Source of the DNA: Mesocentrotus franciscanus
Lineage: Eukaryota; Echinodermata; Echinoidea; Camarodonta; Strongylocentrotidae
NCBI GenBank assembly: GCA_037976565.1
Contig: CP137668.1
Coordinates: forward strand, 34,796,088-34,860,087
Direction of reading: 5' to 3'
Length of the DNA: 64,000 bases
Part shown: in pieces, positions 46,401-54,963 of the stretch
How positions within the stretch are numbered: position 1 is the first letter of the stretch
How the letters are laid out: each line of letters begins with the position of its first letter
Position numbers and translations under genes: made by a program
Notes under the pieces: model-generated
What the model was told of the DNA's origin: nothing
Databases searched by the model: none
What the model saw: the letters and a program-made list of their open reading frames with translations, nothing else

Positions 46401-49400
46401 CCGAACCAATCTAACCATGTCTTGGGCCTACAGACCGATCACTTCAAACCTGTCATGGACATGATGCAAAGGATTGAGACAAAAATAATGAAGCTGGAGA
46501 ATGATAATGAGCAGCTGAAGGCAGATTTGCACCATCTTTCATACAGATCACCTCCCCTGTTCCTGAGAATGCATGCCCTCGCACATGGGAACCAGTTGCT
46601 AACACCCCTGTTCTACAGAAAACAGAGAAATTACCACAAGATGCTATCCCAGATGCAATACCAATCCTAGAAGAGTACAGAGACCAAGACAGAAGGAAGA
46701 ACAACATCATCATGCACAATGTAGAGGAAAGCAAATCAGAGACAAAAAATAAGCGACAAGAAGATGACCGACAATTTGTTCTGAAAATTTTCACCGTTCT
46801 TCAGGTCAAGAATATAAACATTGTGAAAACAACCAGACTTGGTTACAAGCAGCGAGACAATAGCATCCCTAGGATTCTCCTAGTTCAGCTGGCTGTCCCA
46901 AGAGATGAGATTCTCTTCAAAGCCAAGATGCTGAGACATCATGGGGTCTACAACAAGATATTTATTGACCCAGACCGGACACCTGATGAAAGAAAAACTC
47001 ACAAACTGCTACGGGATGAGTTAAAAAGAGAAGGGCTGATGGCGAGAAATGCATAATCCGTGGTAGTAGAATTGTACATGTGAGAAACACCAACCGCTCT
47101 AGCTATTCATCACCTTACTCATCAGGCTCAGCTAGCTCTCAAGCAAAGCCACCTGCTGAAGTTGAAGTTGTAGACATCTCAAGTGATGAAGAGGTTCACT
47201 TGAAAACAACACCACCCGCCACAGTCAGAGAGAAAGAAAAGCATGTTAATTTCCCACTGTTACATGAAAACCAGCAGAATGGTGATAGCCGAAAATCAGG
47301 CATGCTCAGGATTTTGAAACGGAATGAAGGAAATAGCTTTGCAGTGCAGGCAGACGTGTCGAAGGTGGACCATGCTATGCCTGCAAATGTAACGGACCAT
47401 GCAAACTTGAATGAAGCTGGATGTCGCACCATGGGTGCAGCACTCCTGGATAATGGACCACGTCCCTTAGCTGCAGCTACTAACTACGCCAGTATTCCTG
47501 TAACAGGGAAGCAGAAAGATCAGGCACCACTAAGCAGGCCGCATAGCCCCAACCCTGAAAGTAAAGCCCATCCTGATCAGCAGTCCACAGAGGAAAAAAG
47601 TCCGCAGGAACTGTGACTAAACCCCTCAACAGTTTACAGCAGCAGTGAAGACTTTAGTAGTATTAATGAATCTGATACTAGTGATGATAAGAGTAGGTTT
47701 AATGAACGTAACAGAAGTGATGCAGAATTGTCATATTTGGAGAGAAGCGATGAACTCACTGCAGATGTGGATGAAAGTGGTACTTGTCATAAGAGTAGGT
47801 ACGCATATGAATGCAGCAGAAGTGATGCCGATATAGCACTGATGTATCTGGAGAATGATGACGAACTCTCTGTAGACGAAATAGAGGGAAGCGAGGATGA
47901 AAGTACTACTACTACAAGTAGTAGTGACAGTGAATGCTCACCTTTATCTACAACTACAACTGTGGATGGAGGTTCATGGGATGTGAACAATGGTGACATA
48001 TCCGGACTACAACAAACAAACTCACAATTCCAGAAGAGTGGCAAATTGAAGGTGTTTTACACAAATTGTGATTCCCTGCTGAATAAACGGAATGAACTGC
48101 TACTAATACTTGAAGTGCACAGAGTGGACTTGGTCTTCCTGACTGAGGTCTGCCCAAAAATGTAAAGAACCCAGTACGTGAACAGGATTTTTTCTTGGAT
48201 GGATATGACATTCACTCAAATGTTGCAGATGGAAGAAGGGGTGTTGCAATCTATGTATCACATGAAATTTGCCATCTTGTACGTGACTGTGACATTCAAA
48301 CAAATTTTGATGAGTCTGTGTGGATCACACTGCGACTTGCTGGTTCCAAGAAACTACTCGCTGGATGCATATACAGAAGTCCTTCTGTCAACAACCACCT
48401 TCAGCTACGCAATCTGATGCTTGAGGTTTCTAATATGAACTCAACCCATCTTCTGATTACCGGAGACTTCAATTATCCTCACATTGATTGGGGGCCCTAT
48501 GCTGGAAGAAGTGAGGTAGATCAAGAGTTCATGGAAACTGTAGCCGACTGCTTCCTACACCAACACGTCAGTTTTCCCACAAGACAAAGGGAAGGACAGA
48601 GAGACAGCACCCTGGATTTGGTGTTTTCAGATAATGAGTTCTTGATTGATGAAATTGTTTCGTTGCCCCACTGGGGCTGAGTGACCACCTTGGGCTTTGT
48701 TTCACTATCACCTTATCCGCTCCAGAAGCAGACAGACGACCTCCAAAGTTTCAATACAACATTGGACGATATGATGACATTTGTGAGGAGCTTGAGGAAG
48801 TCAAGTGGGAAGAGACTATGAAGGATATGGATACTGAACAGGCCTGGTCGTTCTTTCACACAACCTTGACAGAAAAGATGATGAAATGTATCCCACGTTC
48901 TGCCTCACGGCGACGAAAGAAAAAGCACTGTTGGATGAACAAACAAGCACTCAAACTGCAAGCACAGAAGCATCGTGCTTGGCGACAAGCCCTGACTACC
49001 AAGCACCCAGCAGACATATCAAGAGCTAGAAGACTAGCAAAGACACTCCAATGTTTCACAAAAGAGCTGCGCAGTAACTTTGAAAGGGATCTTGCAAAGA
49101 ATGTGAAGACAAATCCAAAAGCATTCTGGAGATATGCTACAGACAGTCTGAAAACAAGAGGTGGGCTACCTGACCTCAGATGGAACCTTCACTACATCAG
49201 ATGAAGAGAAAGCGGATAACTTGAACGCTTTCTTTGAGACAACCTTCACTGACGAGGACACTTCTGCTATACCAGTTCTGGAATCTAGGCAACCTTCTGA
49301 ATGCTTATCAGCACTTGACATTACTCCAGAAGAAGTACATCGCAAACTTAGTTTGCTTTCCAAGTTCAAAAGTGCTGGACCGGATGGTATCCATCCCTGT

Positions 49401-52400
49401 GTTTTACATGAGACTGCAGCATCAGTGTGTATTCCATTGGCCATCATCTTCACCAAGTCATTTCAAGAGGGCAAGCTTCCCTCAGCATGGAAAATAAGTC
49501 ATGTTGTTCCTGTGCACAAGAAGGGGAGCAAGTTGGATGCTAACAACTACCGCCCAATAAGCCTGACATCAGTTCCCAGTAAGATTATGGAATCTTTCAT
49601 CAGAGATAAAGTGGTTGAACATCTGATGTCATATGATCTTATCAGTGATTCTCAGCATGGATTTGTCCCAGGTAGATCATGTGTTACACAACTGCTCCAC
49701 ACTCTTGAGGAATGGACTGCCTGGCTAGATCAAGGAGAAAAAGTTGATGTTGTCTACCTAGACTTTCAAAAGGCATTTGACAGCGTGCCCCACCAACGGC
49801 TGTTGTCAAAACTTGATGCTTACAAGATCCAAGGGAACTTCAAAACATGGATTGCGGATTTCCTTCATGACAGAACACAGAGGGTGGTGGTAAACAATGC
49901 CAGATCTCAGTGGTGCAAGGTGAAGAGCGGGGTGCCCCAGGGCAGCGTACTCGGCCCGACACTGTTTGTAGTGTACATCAACGATCTCCCTGAGGTGTTG
50001 GACTCCACTGTAAGAATTTACGCAGATGACACCAAGGCGTACTCCTGCGTCTCTACTCCTGACCAATGCAAACTTCTCCAAGCTGACCTGCGCTCATTGA
50101 CAGACTGGTCCGCAAAGTGGCAACTCCAGTTTAATGCAAGAAAATGCTGTGTTTTACATCTGGGATCTGGAGTCTGTCAGGAGCGCTACACAATCGGGAG
50201 TACAGCCCTGAGTACAGCTGAAGAGGCAAAGGATCTAGGGGTACTTGTTGATGACAAACTGAAGTTCCACAGCCATGTGTCGTACGCCATCAACAAGGCC
50301 AACAGGGTCCTGATCAGCATCAGACGTGCCTTTCAGTGCCATGACATATCCACCATTCCAAAGCTGTTTAAGGGACTAGTCCGCCCCCTCCTTGAGTACG
50401 GAAATGTAATCTGGTCACCAAGGTACATTTCAGACGCAAAGGCTGTGGAGAGAGTGCAGAAAAGAGCAACAAAGATGATCTCCACAATGAAACATCTACC
50501 TTACAGAGAGAGACTTAAATGCCTGAACTTGCCATCCCTCGAGTACAGGAGAAGGAGAGGAGACATGATTCAGGTGTACAAGATCATTCATGAGCAGGAC
50601 AGACTCAACCCTGACCACTTCTTCCAACTAGCAGACACAACAACTAGAGGGCATAGTCTCAAGCTTGCAAAGCCGAGGTGTAGGACAAATGTAAGGAAGG
50701 ACACATTTAGTCACAGAGTGATTGATGACTGGAACTCTCTGCCTGAAGTAGTAGTTATGGCTCCCACCATAGACGCCTTCAAAACCAGGCTTGATCGTTG
50801 CTGGAAGGAACAGTGTTTTGTCTCTCCATACTCGTATTGATTTCTTTGCTCCTGGGACATTGTACATTGTGCAGTCAAGATGCTACCTCTTGCCCCTCTG
50901 CCTCCCTGTCTTGTATATAATGAGAATGATTAAGAGGTTGACTACAAGAAGATAGACCAAGAAGATAGACCTGGAAGCTCGACTGCTGTCTCAGCATTCT
51001 TCCAGTATTTGCGGTAAAGGTAAAGGTAAAGGTAATATAAATTCGTCATTATGTTATGTACAGCCAATATTCCACAAATGATTAAATCTTGGCAATATTA
51101 GAATAATTTGTTCTAAAGAAATTAAACAAAGTGCCCGTTTATAAAACTAAACATACCATTTAGAAAATCGACCACTTTGTTGATATGAATAGGCATTACT
51201 GTCAATTCTTATTTCTAAACACACTATATAGATAACTTACACACACGATGTCGCCATGGTGTCCATACTCACATGAGTTGCAATTATAACTTGTTCCGTT
51301 TAATCCTGAAGTATTGTTCCTCCAAGTAGTTTCGTAAGCTCCGGGAAACCCTGCCTCTCTACAAATAGTATCTGCGACATCCACATGCCAGGCGTTTCTG
51401 CATACGGGTTGAGTCAGGACTCTGATATGCTCGGAACCTTTAAATGCTTCATGAATATCAGTATTGTTTTCTGGTGAAAACAAGTAAACCAGTATAAGAG
51501 AATGAATGGCATACCAGCTTTCATAAACATTTATGTTGATAACGTTTTTCTCAAGAGCTACTTCCTAACTCACACTGTTCAGATTTCCCCTGAAAGCTGG
51601 AGGGGATAGAGGTACACAAGACGAATCAGGTTTCTTTACATGAAAATGGCACTTTGTGTAGATTATCGGTTAATTTGTTAATGTTTTTATTATTTACATT
51701 TCTTCCAATTATCAGAAGTCGTTATATTACTATTGATAACCTGTATTTAAATAATTTCATGAGTTTCTTTTAATTTCACCTTGGCCTGTGTTTGTTTGTT
51801 CGTTTGTTGATTTTTACTAAAGAAAGGCGCTCACCTGTTTGCGTCAAACAAGAGAGGGACAGATGAAATCCTCTTCTAGACTCAGAACTATCAGAGCGGA
51901 AGCTTATGTCAAGATGGTTTCCAAGAGAAATATATGGTGTAATCACTTTGTTTCCACTGTACTTGCCTTCAGAAGATGGATAGTTAATTTCTTTTAAGTA
52001 TAGATAATCACTATCCTCGGTATGGAAATCATCAAAGGTGACGAGAATATTTTGAGCGAGGTCTGCTCGTACATCCCAGTGAATCTCTAAATTGTTGTTG
52101 TAGTTGTCAGGATAGTTCGGAGATGTCACATTCTTGATATCACCACATTTTAATGTGATCGGTACTGTCTCTCGGTCAGCTGTTAGTAAGAAGGGAACAA
52201 TCTTACTTTTAATAAAAACGAACTTTTATATATCTTGATACTGATTTATCTATATGATATTCTTATCTATTGCTCAAAACCCAAAACAAAAGTAGCATGA
52301 AACGTTATGCCCTCACCGATTACACGTTTCAGCAATGTCCTAAAGTTACCCATTTTTATCACTCTAAATAGTGTTATTGGCAAAGGTTCACTAAGCATGG

Positions 52401-53971
52401 AGTGATTGAGAAAAGTTAACGTGCTGTAACATAAAAAGTGTTGAAAGGACCAAAAATGTAGCAACAGGAATGTTGCTTTGTGTTACCTTCTTGTAGAAGA
52501 AACCCTGTTTCGTATATATCTTTTACAAGTGTTATAAATGTATTTGTGTACTTTTAATGAGATGTAAGCTGCCTACTATTATTAGTACATGTATTCTAAT
52601 ACACTGATACTGATACTTTTAAGCCCACCGCACACTATACAATCTGACTACGAATAGATCTTTGAACGATTTGCATTAGCATTTAATATGAACATTTAAA
52701 CTTTTAAAATCTTAATGAACGAGGATCTGAACAGTAAAATGCTTAATAAAATATAAGTTTAAAGGGATATCAAGATTCTTTGGAGAAGGAGAAGCTAAAT
52801 CGGCTCAGAATTGTAGTGATTTCAGACCAGTAGTGTGATTGTCTACGATTTGAAGCCGATTTGGCTTTAATTCTCACTAGAAGGTTTAAATACACTACAA
52901 TTCCGGTTGTTACGATACTTATCATTACTCAGAATCGAAATCGGGAAGAAAATGTTTATTTAGATTTCCATATCTGATATAATAATATTGCCATATCTTC
53001 GAAAATCGAATCGCAGGAGGATCGTGTAGTATGCGCTGGGCAATAGAATAGAAGGCTAGAAACAATATACGCAAATATGTACTTACCCCCCAATGCGTAA
53101 CTCTCTTCTAATTTGTTACGGTAACTTGTCCTAATGTTTAAAGGGATAGTCGAGTTCTTGTTTAAAACCGCAAATGCCGTCAAAGTGCATGGTTGTTGCT
53201 CTTATTCTTATTTATGACATTTCTAGTGCTCTTTTAGGACCTAAAATTGCCATGAAGGAAATTTTAGACCCAAAAATGTGTGAAATTTAGCCAATACGAT
53301 CATACCAATTCAGCTCCACTTAAAAAAAAATACGGTGAACGTTATTTAATTAATAATAACAATACACGGGCCGGCTGGTTGTGCGTATTATAACCAACAC
53401 GAAAATGCCAACAAAAAGCAAACAACGGCATTGGCTGGAATAAAACGTATAATGCGCTATTTCGTTTTTTTCAAAGGCTGGTTCAAATTATCGAATATTT
53501 GTGTCCCACCAAAAATATTAGAAGTCGTTATATTTATGGATATTTCAGCCGTCTCTAAACTGATTTTGATCAACCAAAGATGATTTTGTCATTTAAATTG
53601 TATGTTCTTTCAAATTTGACACTCAGTTTTTCATTATCTCACAACAAAATATTTTGTGTAGCGCCCTCTGCAACAGAACTCAACTATCCCTTTAATGGCC
53701 TTTCCCCTTCCGCCCTCAAAAGAAAAGAAAACAGAAAGGCAGATAAGAATTAAGGAGACAATTAAGATTTTTAATTTCTTTTCTGTACTGTTTTATTGAT
53801 TATTGTTGACCCTTGAAAAATAAATATGAATTTGTTATGACTTAAACAAAATGCAAAATTTGATATGACATACATGTACATGCACATACCATTTTCATTT
53901 CCAAATATCAGACCAAGAAAAACAGATGAACTCAGAACAAAGTGAAGGGACAGCGTATATAGTGGATGCAT
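36983..53971 (-). CDS. Receptor copy C: CUB-SRCR-WSC-CCP-TM protein
   Basis: Nine exons give a type I receptor of about 610 residues: signal peptide 1-27, CUB 28-142, SRCR 143-235, WSC-like 236-321, CCP 322-395, linker 396-410, TM exon 411-453, then a cytoplasmic tail of about 155 residues. Exons are 53890-53971, 51835-52179, 51273-51470, 45102-45182, 44117-44374, 42357-42578, 39676-39720, 39165-39294 and 36983-37454. Phases agree at every junction, including the unusual phase 2 TM-tail junction. The intron splitting the SRCR domain holds a 5.8-kb LINE, and other introns hold MITEs, all outside exons. CUB and SRCR match copy B; CCP, linker and TM match copy A. The role is probably pattern recognition or adhesion at the cell surface; the ligand is unknown. 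Confidence 0.72.
38485..38930 (-). mobile_element. LINE 3'-end insertion in gene C intron
   Basis: Absent from the paralogous intron of copy A, where sequence equivalent to 38484 runs straight to 38930 (cagtgaggcg...atcgtcttgat). It begins with a ttta-repeat, which on the minus strand is an (AAAT)n tail, and is otherwise a short AT-rich 3' region with no domain. The 61-codon frame in it is not recognisable. Confidence 0.65.
39165..39294 (-). CDS. Copy C transmembrane exon
   Basis: A 130-nt exon after tttacag reads ETSGSGTLRISSG, then a helix VLTLVIIIISFVCIITW and the basic KKMPTKKRD. It ends CCA TG/gtaggt in phase 2. Close to copy A over exon and flanks; different from copy B. Confidence 0.75.
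39676..39720 (-). CDS. Copy C linker micro-exon
   Basis: A 45-nt exon between tctttgtag and ATTG/gtaagc encodes TSTLSSSKTTSKII, a Ser/Thr/Lys stalk. Same length, phase and near-identical sequence as copy A. Confidence 0.7.
41020..41115. repeat. GA microsatellite in gene C intron
   Basis: A gagagagagagag run in the same intron position as the GA tract of copy A. Confidence 0.85.
41674..42065. repeat. Fold-back element in gene C intron
   Basis: The arm 41674 to about 41861 pairs with about 41884-42065 around a loop of some 20-25 bp. The central parts match perfectly over long runs (gaataaatagatttcctata, ggaactcagtgttat and complements). The outer ends are aagagtaccgaag and cttcaccactctt. Missing from the same intron of copy A, so inserted after the split. 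Class: fold-back MITE. Confidence 0.88.
42357..42578 (-). CDS. Copy C CCP/sushi exon
   Basis: A complete CCP module in a 222-nt phase 1-1 exon: GFCSEPPKLDNGSW, AKCNDNYELVGE, MRCGKA, EWHGTIPSCRK. All four cysteines are present. The acceptor is ttttacag and the donor ATTG/gtaatt. Nearest to copy A. Confidence 0.9.
42640..42730. repeat. Old SINE remnant (copy C intron)
   Basis: Eroded words (gtgatttgaatacttgac, tttggcaagacattaatctc) at the position equivalent to the SINE relics of A and B. Confidence 0.4.
43380..43790. other. CpG-rich island between WSC and CCP exons of copy C
   Basis: A sharply GC/CpG-richer patch, with a CCAAT-type box (agccaatcagag, 43557), TGACGTCA-like tgacgtcac (43622) and catttaaatacccc (43716). 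Inverted words cggcgacgc at about 43421 and its complement gcgtcgccg at about 43744 suggest transposon-type ends. It could be an alternative or relic promoter or a GC-rich MITE. Absent from the same intron of A and B. Confidence 0.4.
44117..44374 (-). CDS. Copy C WSC-like exon
   Basis: A WSC-like module in a 258-nt phase 1-1 exon: QLGCFNLAEYTHLL, RDQCLTHCNSY, TNCSCINQTALDVTKL, DLCRTN, GHWTTLFNG. The cysteine pattern is complete as in B. The acceptor is taaag and the donor AACG/gtaatc. Confidence 0.85.
44690..44800 (-). pseudogene. Ancient RT fragment in gene C intron
   Basis: On the minus strand, GIPQGCVFAPLIFTVYTNEQ (RT motif B region) then a stop. Orthologous to the relic in gene B near 20300. 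Confidence 0.75.
45102..45182 (-). CDS. Copy C SRCR second-half exon
   Basis: The acceptor tgttcacag precedes THRLRDCENIRSCC and VVINCNG, then donor AATG/gtaagt. It is separated from the first half by an intron now more than 6 kb long because of a LINE. Confidence 0.8.
45802..47060 (+). pseudogene. LINE ORF1 (PHD-like finger, coiled coil, RRM-like), frameshifted
   Basis: Three frames join by indels near 46130 and 46640. The N-terminus is Ser/Lys/Gln-rich (45802 on). A Cys/His-rich finger follows: CCDGCHDTCTSSLVQCELC, NKWLCSGC, then FFCMTC, resembling a PHD finger. Next is a short coiled coil (MMQRIETKIMKLENDNEQL). Last is an RRM-like/C-terminal part (NNIIMHNVEESKS, RLGYKQRDNSIPRILLVQL, DPDRTPDERKTHKLLRDEL). 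These are the parts expected of CR1-group ORF1 nucleic-acid chaperones. Confidence 0.75.
47080..47616 (+). pseudogene. LINE ORF1 C-terminal extension with SIM-like motif
   Basis: A hydrophilic 178-codon frame follows the ORF1 core after a frameshift near 47055 (upstream in-frame text reads GSRIVHVRN). It contains EVEVVDISSDEEV, a textbook hydrophobic-acidic SUMO-interacting motif pattern, and many Ser/Pro. Function in the element is unknown; the motif call rests on pattern alone. Confidence 0.55.
47645..48680 (+). pseudogene. LINE ORF2 N-terminal acidic region and EEP endonuclease
   Basis: An acidic Ser-rich leader carries two imperfect repeats (SRFNERNRSDAELSYLE and SRYAYECSRSDADIALMYLE). 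The endonuclease follows: KVFYTNCDSLLNKRNELL, DLVFLTEVCPK, then after a frameshift near 48160 RRGVAIYVSHE, GCIYRSPS, ITGDFNYPHIDW, and STLDLVFS. The TGDFN and LTEV/TE boxes are active-site motifs of the exonuclease-endonuclease-phosphatase family. A further frameshift near 48670 precedes LSDHLG, which holds the catalytic SDH. Confidence 0.85.
48700..50840 (+). pseudogene. LINE ORF2 reverse transcriptase
   Basis: The linker frame (48818-49204) ends with NPKAFWRYATDSLKTRGGLP and shifts into the 559-codon RT frame at 49161. RT motifs are GPDGIHP (73-79), NNYRPISL (128-135), DFQKAFD (201-207), GVPQGS (257-262) and catalytic YADD (287-290). The C-terminus is typical of CR1-type LINEs (RYISDAKAVERVQKRATKM, DWNSLPEVVV, FKTRLDRCW). 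The RT frame itself is uninterrupted. Confidence 0.92.
51273..51470 (-). CDS. Copy C SRCR first-half exon
   Basis: A 198-nt phase 1-1 exon. HIRVLTQPVCRNAWHVD, ADTICREAGFPGAYETTW and YNCNS follow the SRCR consensus. It differs from copy B at only about 5 of 66 residues, far closer than either is to copy A. The acceptor is tttcaccag and the donor TCAT/gtgagt. Confidence 0.88.
51835..52179 (-). CDS. Copy C CUB exon
   Basis: A complete CUB module (115 residues) in a 345-nt phase 1-1 exon: KCGDIKNVTSPNYPDNYN, TFDDFHTEDSDYLYLKE, FRSDSSESRRGFHLSLSC. It is one codon shorter than B (RADLAQ for RANDLAQ). As in B, only two of the four usual CUB cysteines remain. The acceptor is actaacag and the donor ACAG/gtgagc. 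Confidence 0.9.
53138..53695. mobile_element. MITE with TTAA flanks in gene C first intron
   Basis: TTAA at 53138-53141 and 53692-53695 bounds inverted ends AAAGGGATAGTCGAGTTCTT and the complement AAAGGGATAGTTGAGTTCTG. The ends share GTTGAGTTCTG with MITE family 2 (16070-16461), suggesting one broader family. Non-coding. Confidence 0.85.
53890..53971 (-). CDS. Copy C signal-peptide exon
   Basis: ATG at 53971-53969 starts MHPLYTLSLHFVLSSSVFL, then GLIFGNENG, a hydrophobic signal core. It ends AATG/gtatgt in phase 1, the same length and phase as the copy B signal exon. An upstream in-frame start extends the frame but with charged residues (RTRSPSHL), so the later ATG is chosen. Confidence 0.75.
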
Positions 53972-54487
53972 GATGGTCAACGTGTTAAGGTGACTCGGTG
54001 ATCTGGTTCTCTTCTGAAACAAAGTTTAAAATATTGTTAAAGTGAAACGAATTACATTAAACGACAGCCCACTAACGAAAGCACACGAGGCCGACAGAAT
54101 CGGTCTCGTGGATGTTCTCGTCACTTTTAAGAGGATCTCTAGATCGACGAACCCCGATACACACAGCCCACTGGACTGAAAGCCCATGGGACTCACAATT
54201 TCGAACTCGTGGGCCTTCTTTCTGTAAACTTTTATGATGGTTCAGGGACCGACATTGTCGGTCACATGGTGGGTTCACTAAATCAACAACCAAACCACGA
54301 CAAATGCACGATACCGGCATTGACTTTCCCTGCGAATATTTTAATCTATGTCCTTTCTGTATCTTCTCTACTTTTTCTCCTTACGTACTGTATTTCTATG
54401 CATTTTCTATTTCTATAATGTTTCTTTCTTTTTTCATATGCATTTCATGTGTTACCCTTCTTATATTCTTATCAGGTGGGCTGTATA

Positions 54488-54882
54488 CAGTGGCGGATCC
54501 ATGGGGGGCCCGGGGGCCCGGGCCCCCTCCCCTAGAAAAAAAACAGGTAAAAACACCCTTTTTTGAAAAAGAAGTTTGGCCCCCTCCCCTGGCGCCCAAG
54601 GGGGGGTGGCGGTGGGAAAAAAGTTAACCCTTCCCGTAGGAAAAAATTTTTTCGGGTGCCAAAAAAAAAAAAATTGTGCTCACTACCCCTGGCGCCTAAG
54701 GGGGGGGGGTGGAAAAAAATTACCCTTCCGGAGGAAAAAAATTTCGGGTGCCAAAATTTTTTTTTGCTCACTACCCCCCTCCCCCACTGAGCGAAAAATC
54801 GACCGGCACGATTTTCAAATTTTCGCACGAAGTGGGCCCCTTTTTAGGCCCCCTCCCTTGCCGCCGGCTGGATCCGCCCCTG
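54488..54882. mobile_element. hAT-like MITE with perfect 8-bp duplication
   Basis: Ends CAGTGGCGGATCCA (left) and the complement CAGGGGCGGATCCA (right) enclose 395 bp. GCTGTATA is duplicated at 54480-54487 and 54883-54890. The interior carries two copies of a GC/AT-block unit of about 110 bp (ccctggcgcc(c/t)aaggggg ... ttcgggtgccaaaa ... tgctcactacccc). All six-frame open frames here are Gly/Pro/Phe/Lys artefacts. Confidence 0.9.
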
Positions 54883-54963
54883 GCTGTATATAATACAGAT
54901 CACCTTATGTTTTCGTTAGAATATTTTTCTTATTTCCAAGCCCTTTTTTGTTAGCACGATTAC

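Larger units (their letters stand above)
45232..51040 (+). mobile_element. Near full-length CR1-like LINE in the SRCR intron of gene C
   Basis: Comparison with the gene B intron places this insertion between gaatgttgt (45231) and attcgtcatta (51041). A threefold tatctttctg repeat opens it. ORF1 pieces (45802-47616), ORF2 endonuclease pieces (47645-48680) and RT (49161-50840) follow in canonical order. It closes with a ggtaaa-repeat tail at 51013-51036. At least five frameshifts or stops disable it. It runs opposite to the host gene. PHD-like ORF1 with EEP endonuclease and RT fits the CR1/L2 group. Confidence 0.85.

Noticed and set aside
54532..54954. Overlapping Gly/Pro/Lys frames on both strands
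   Set aside because: They lie wholly within a small MITE with perfect target duplication and homopolymer runs.
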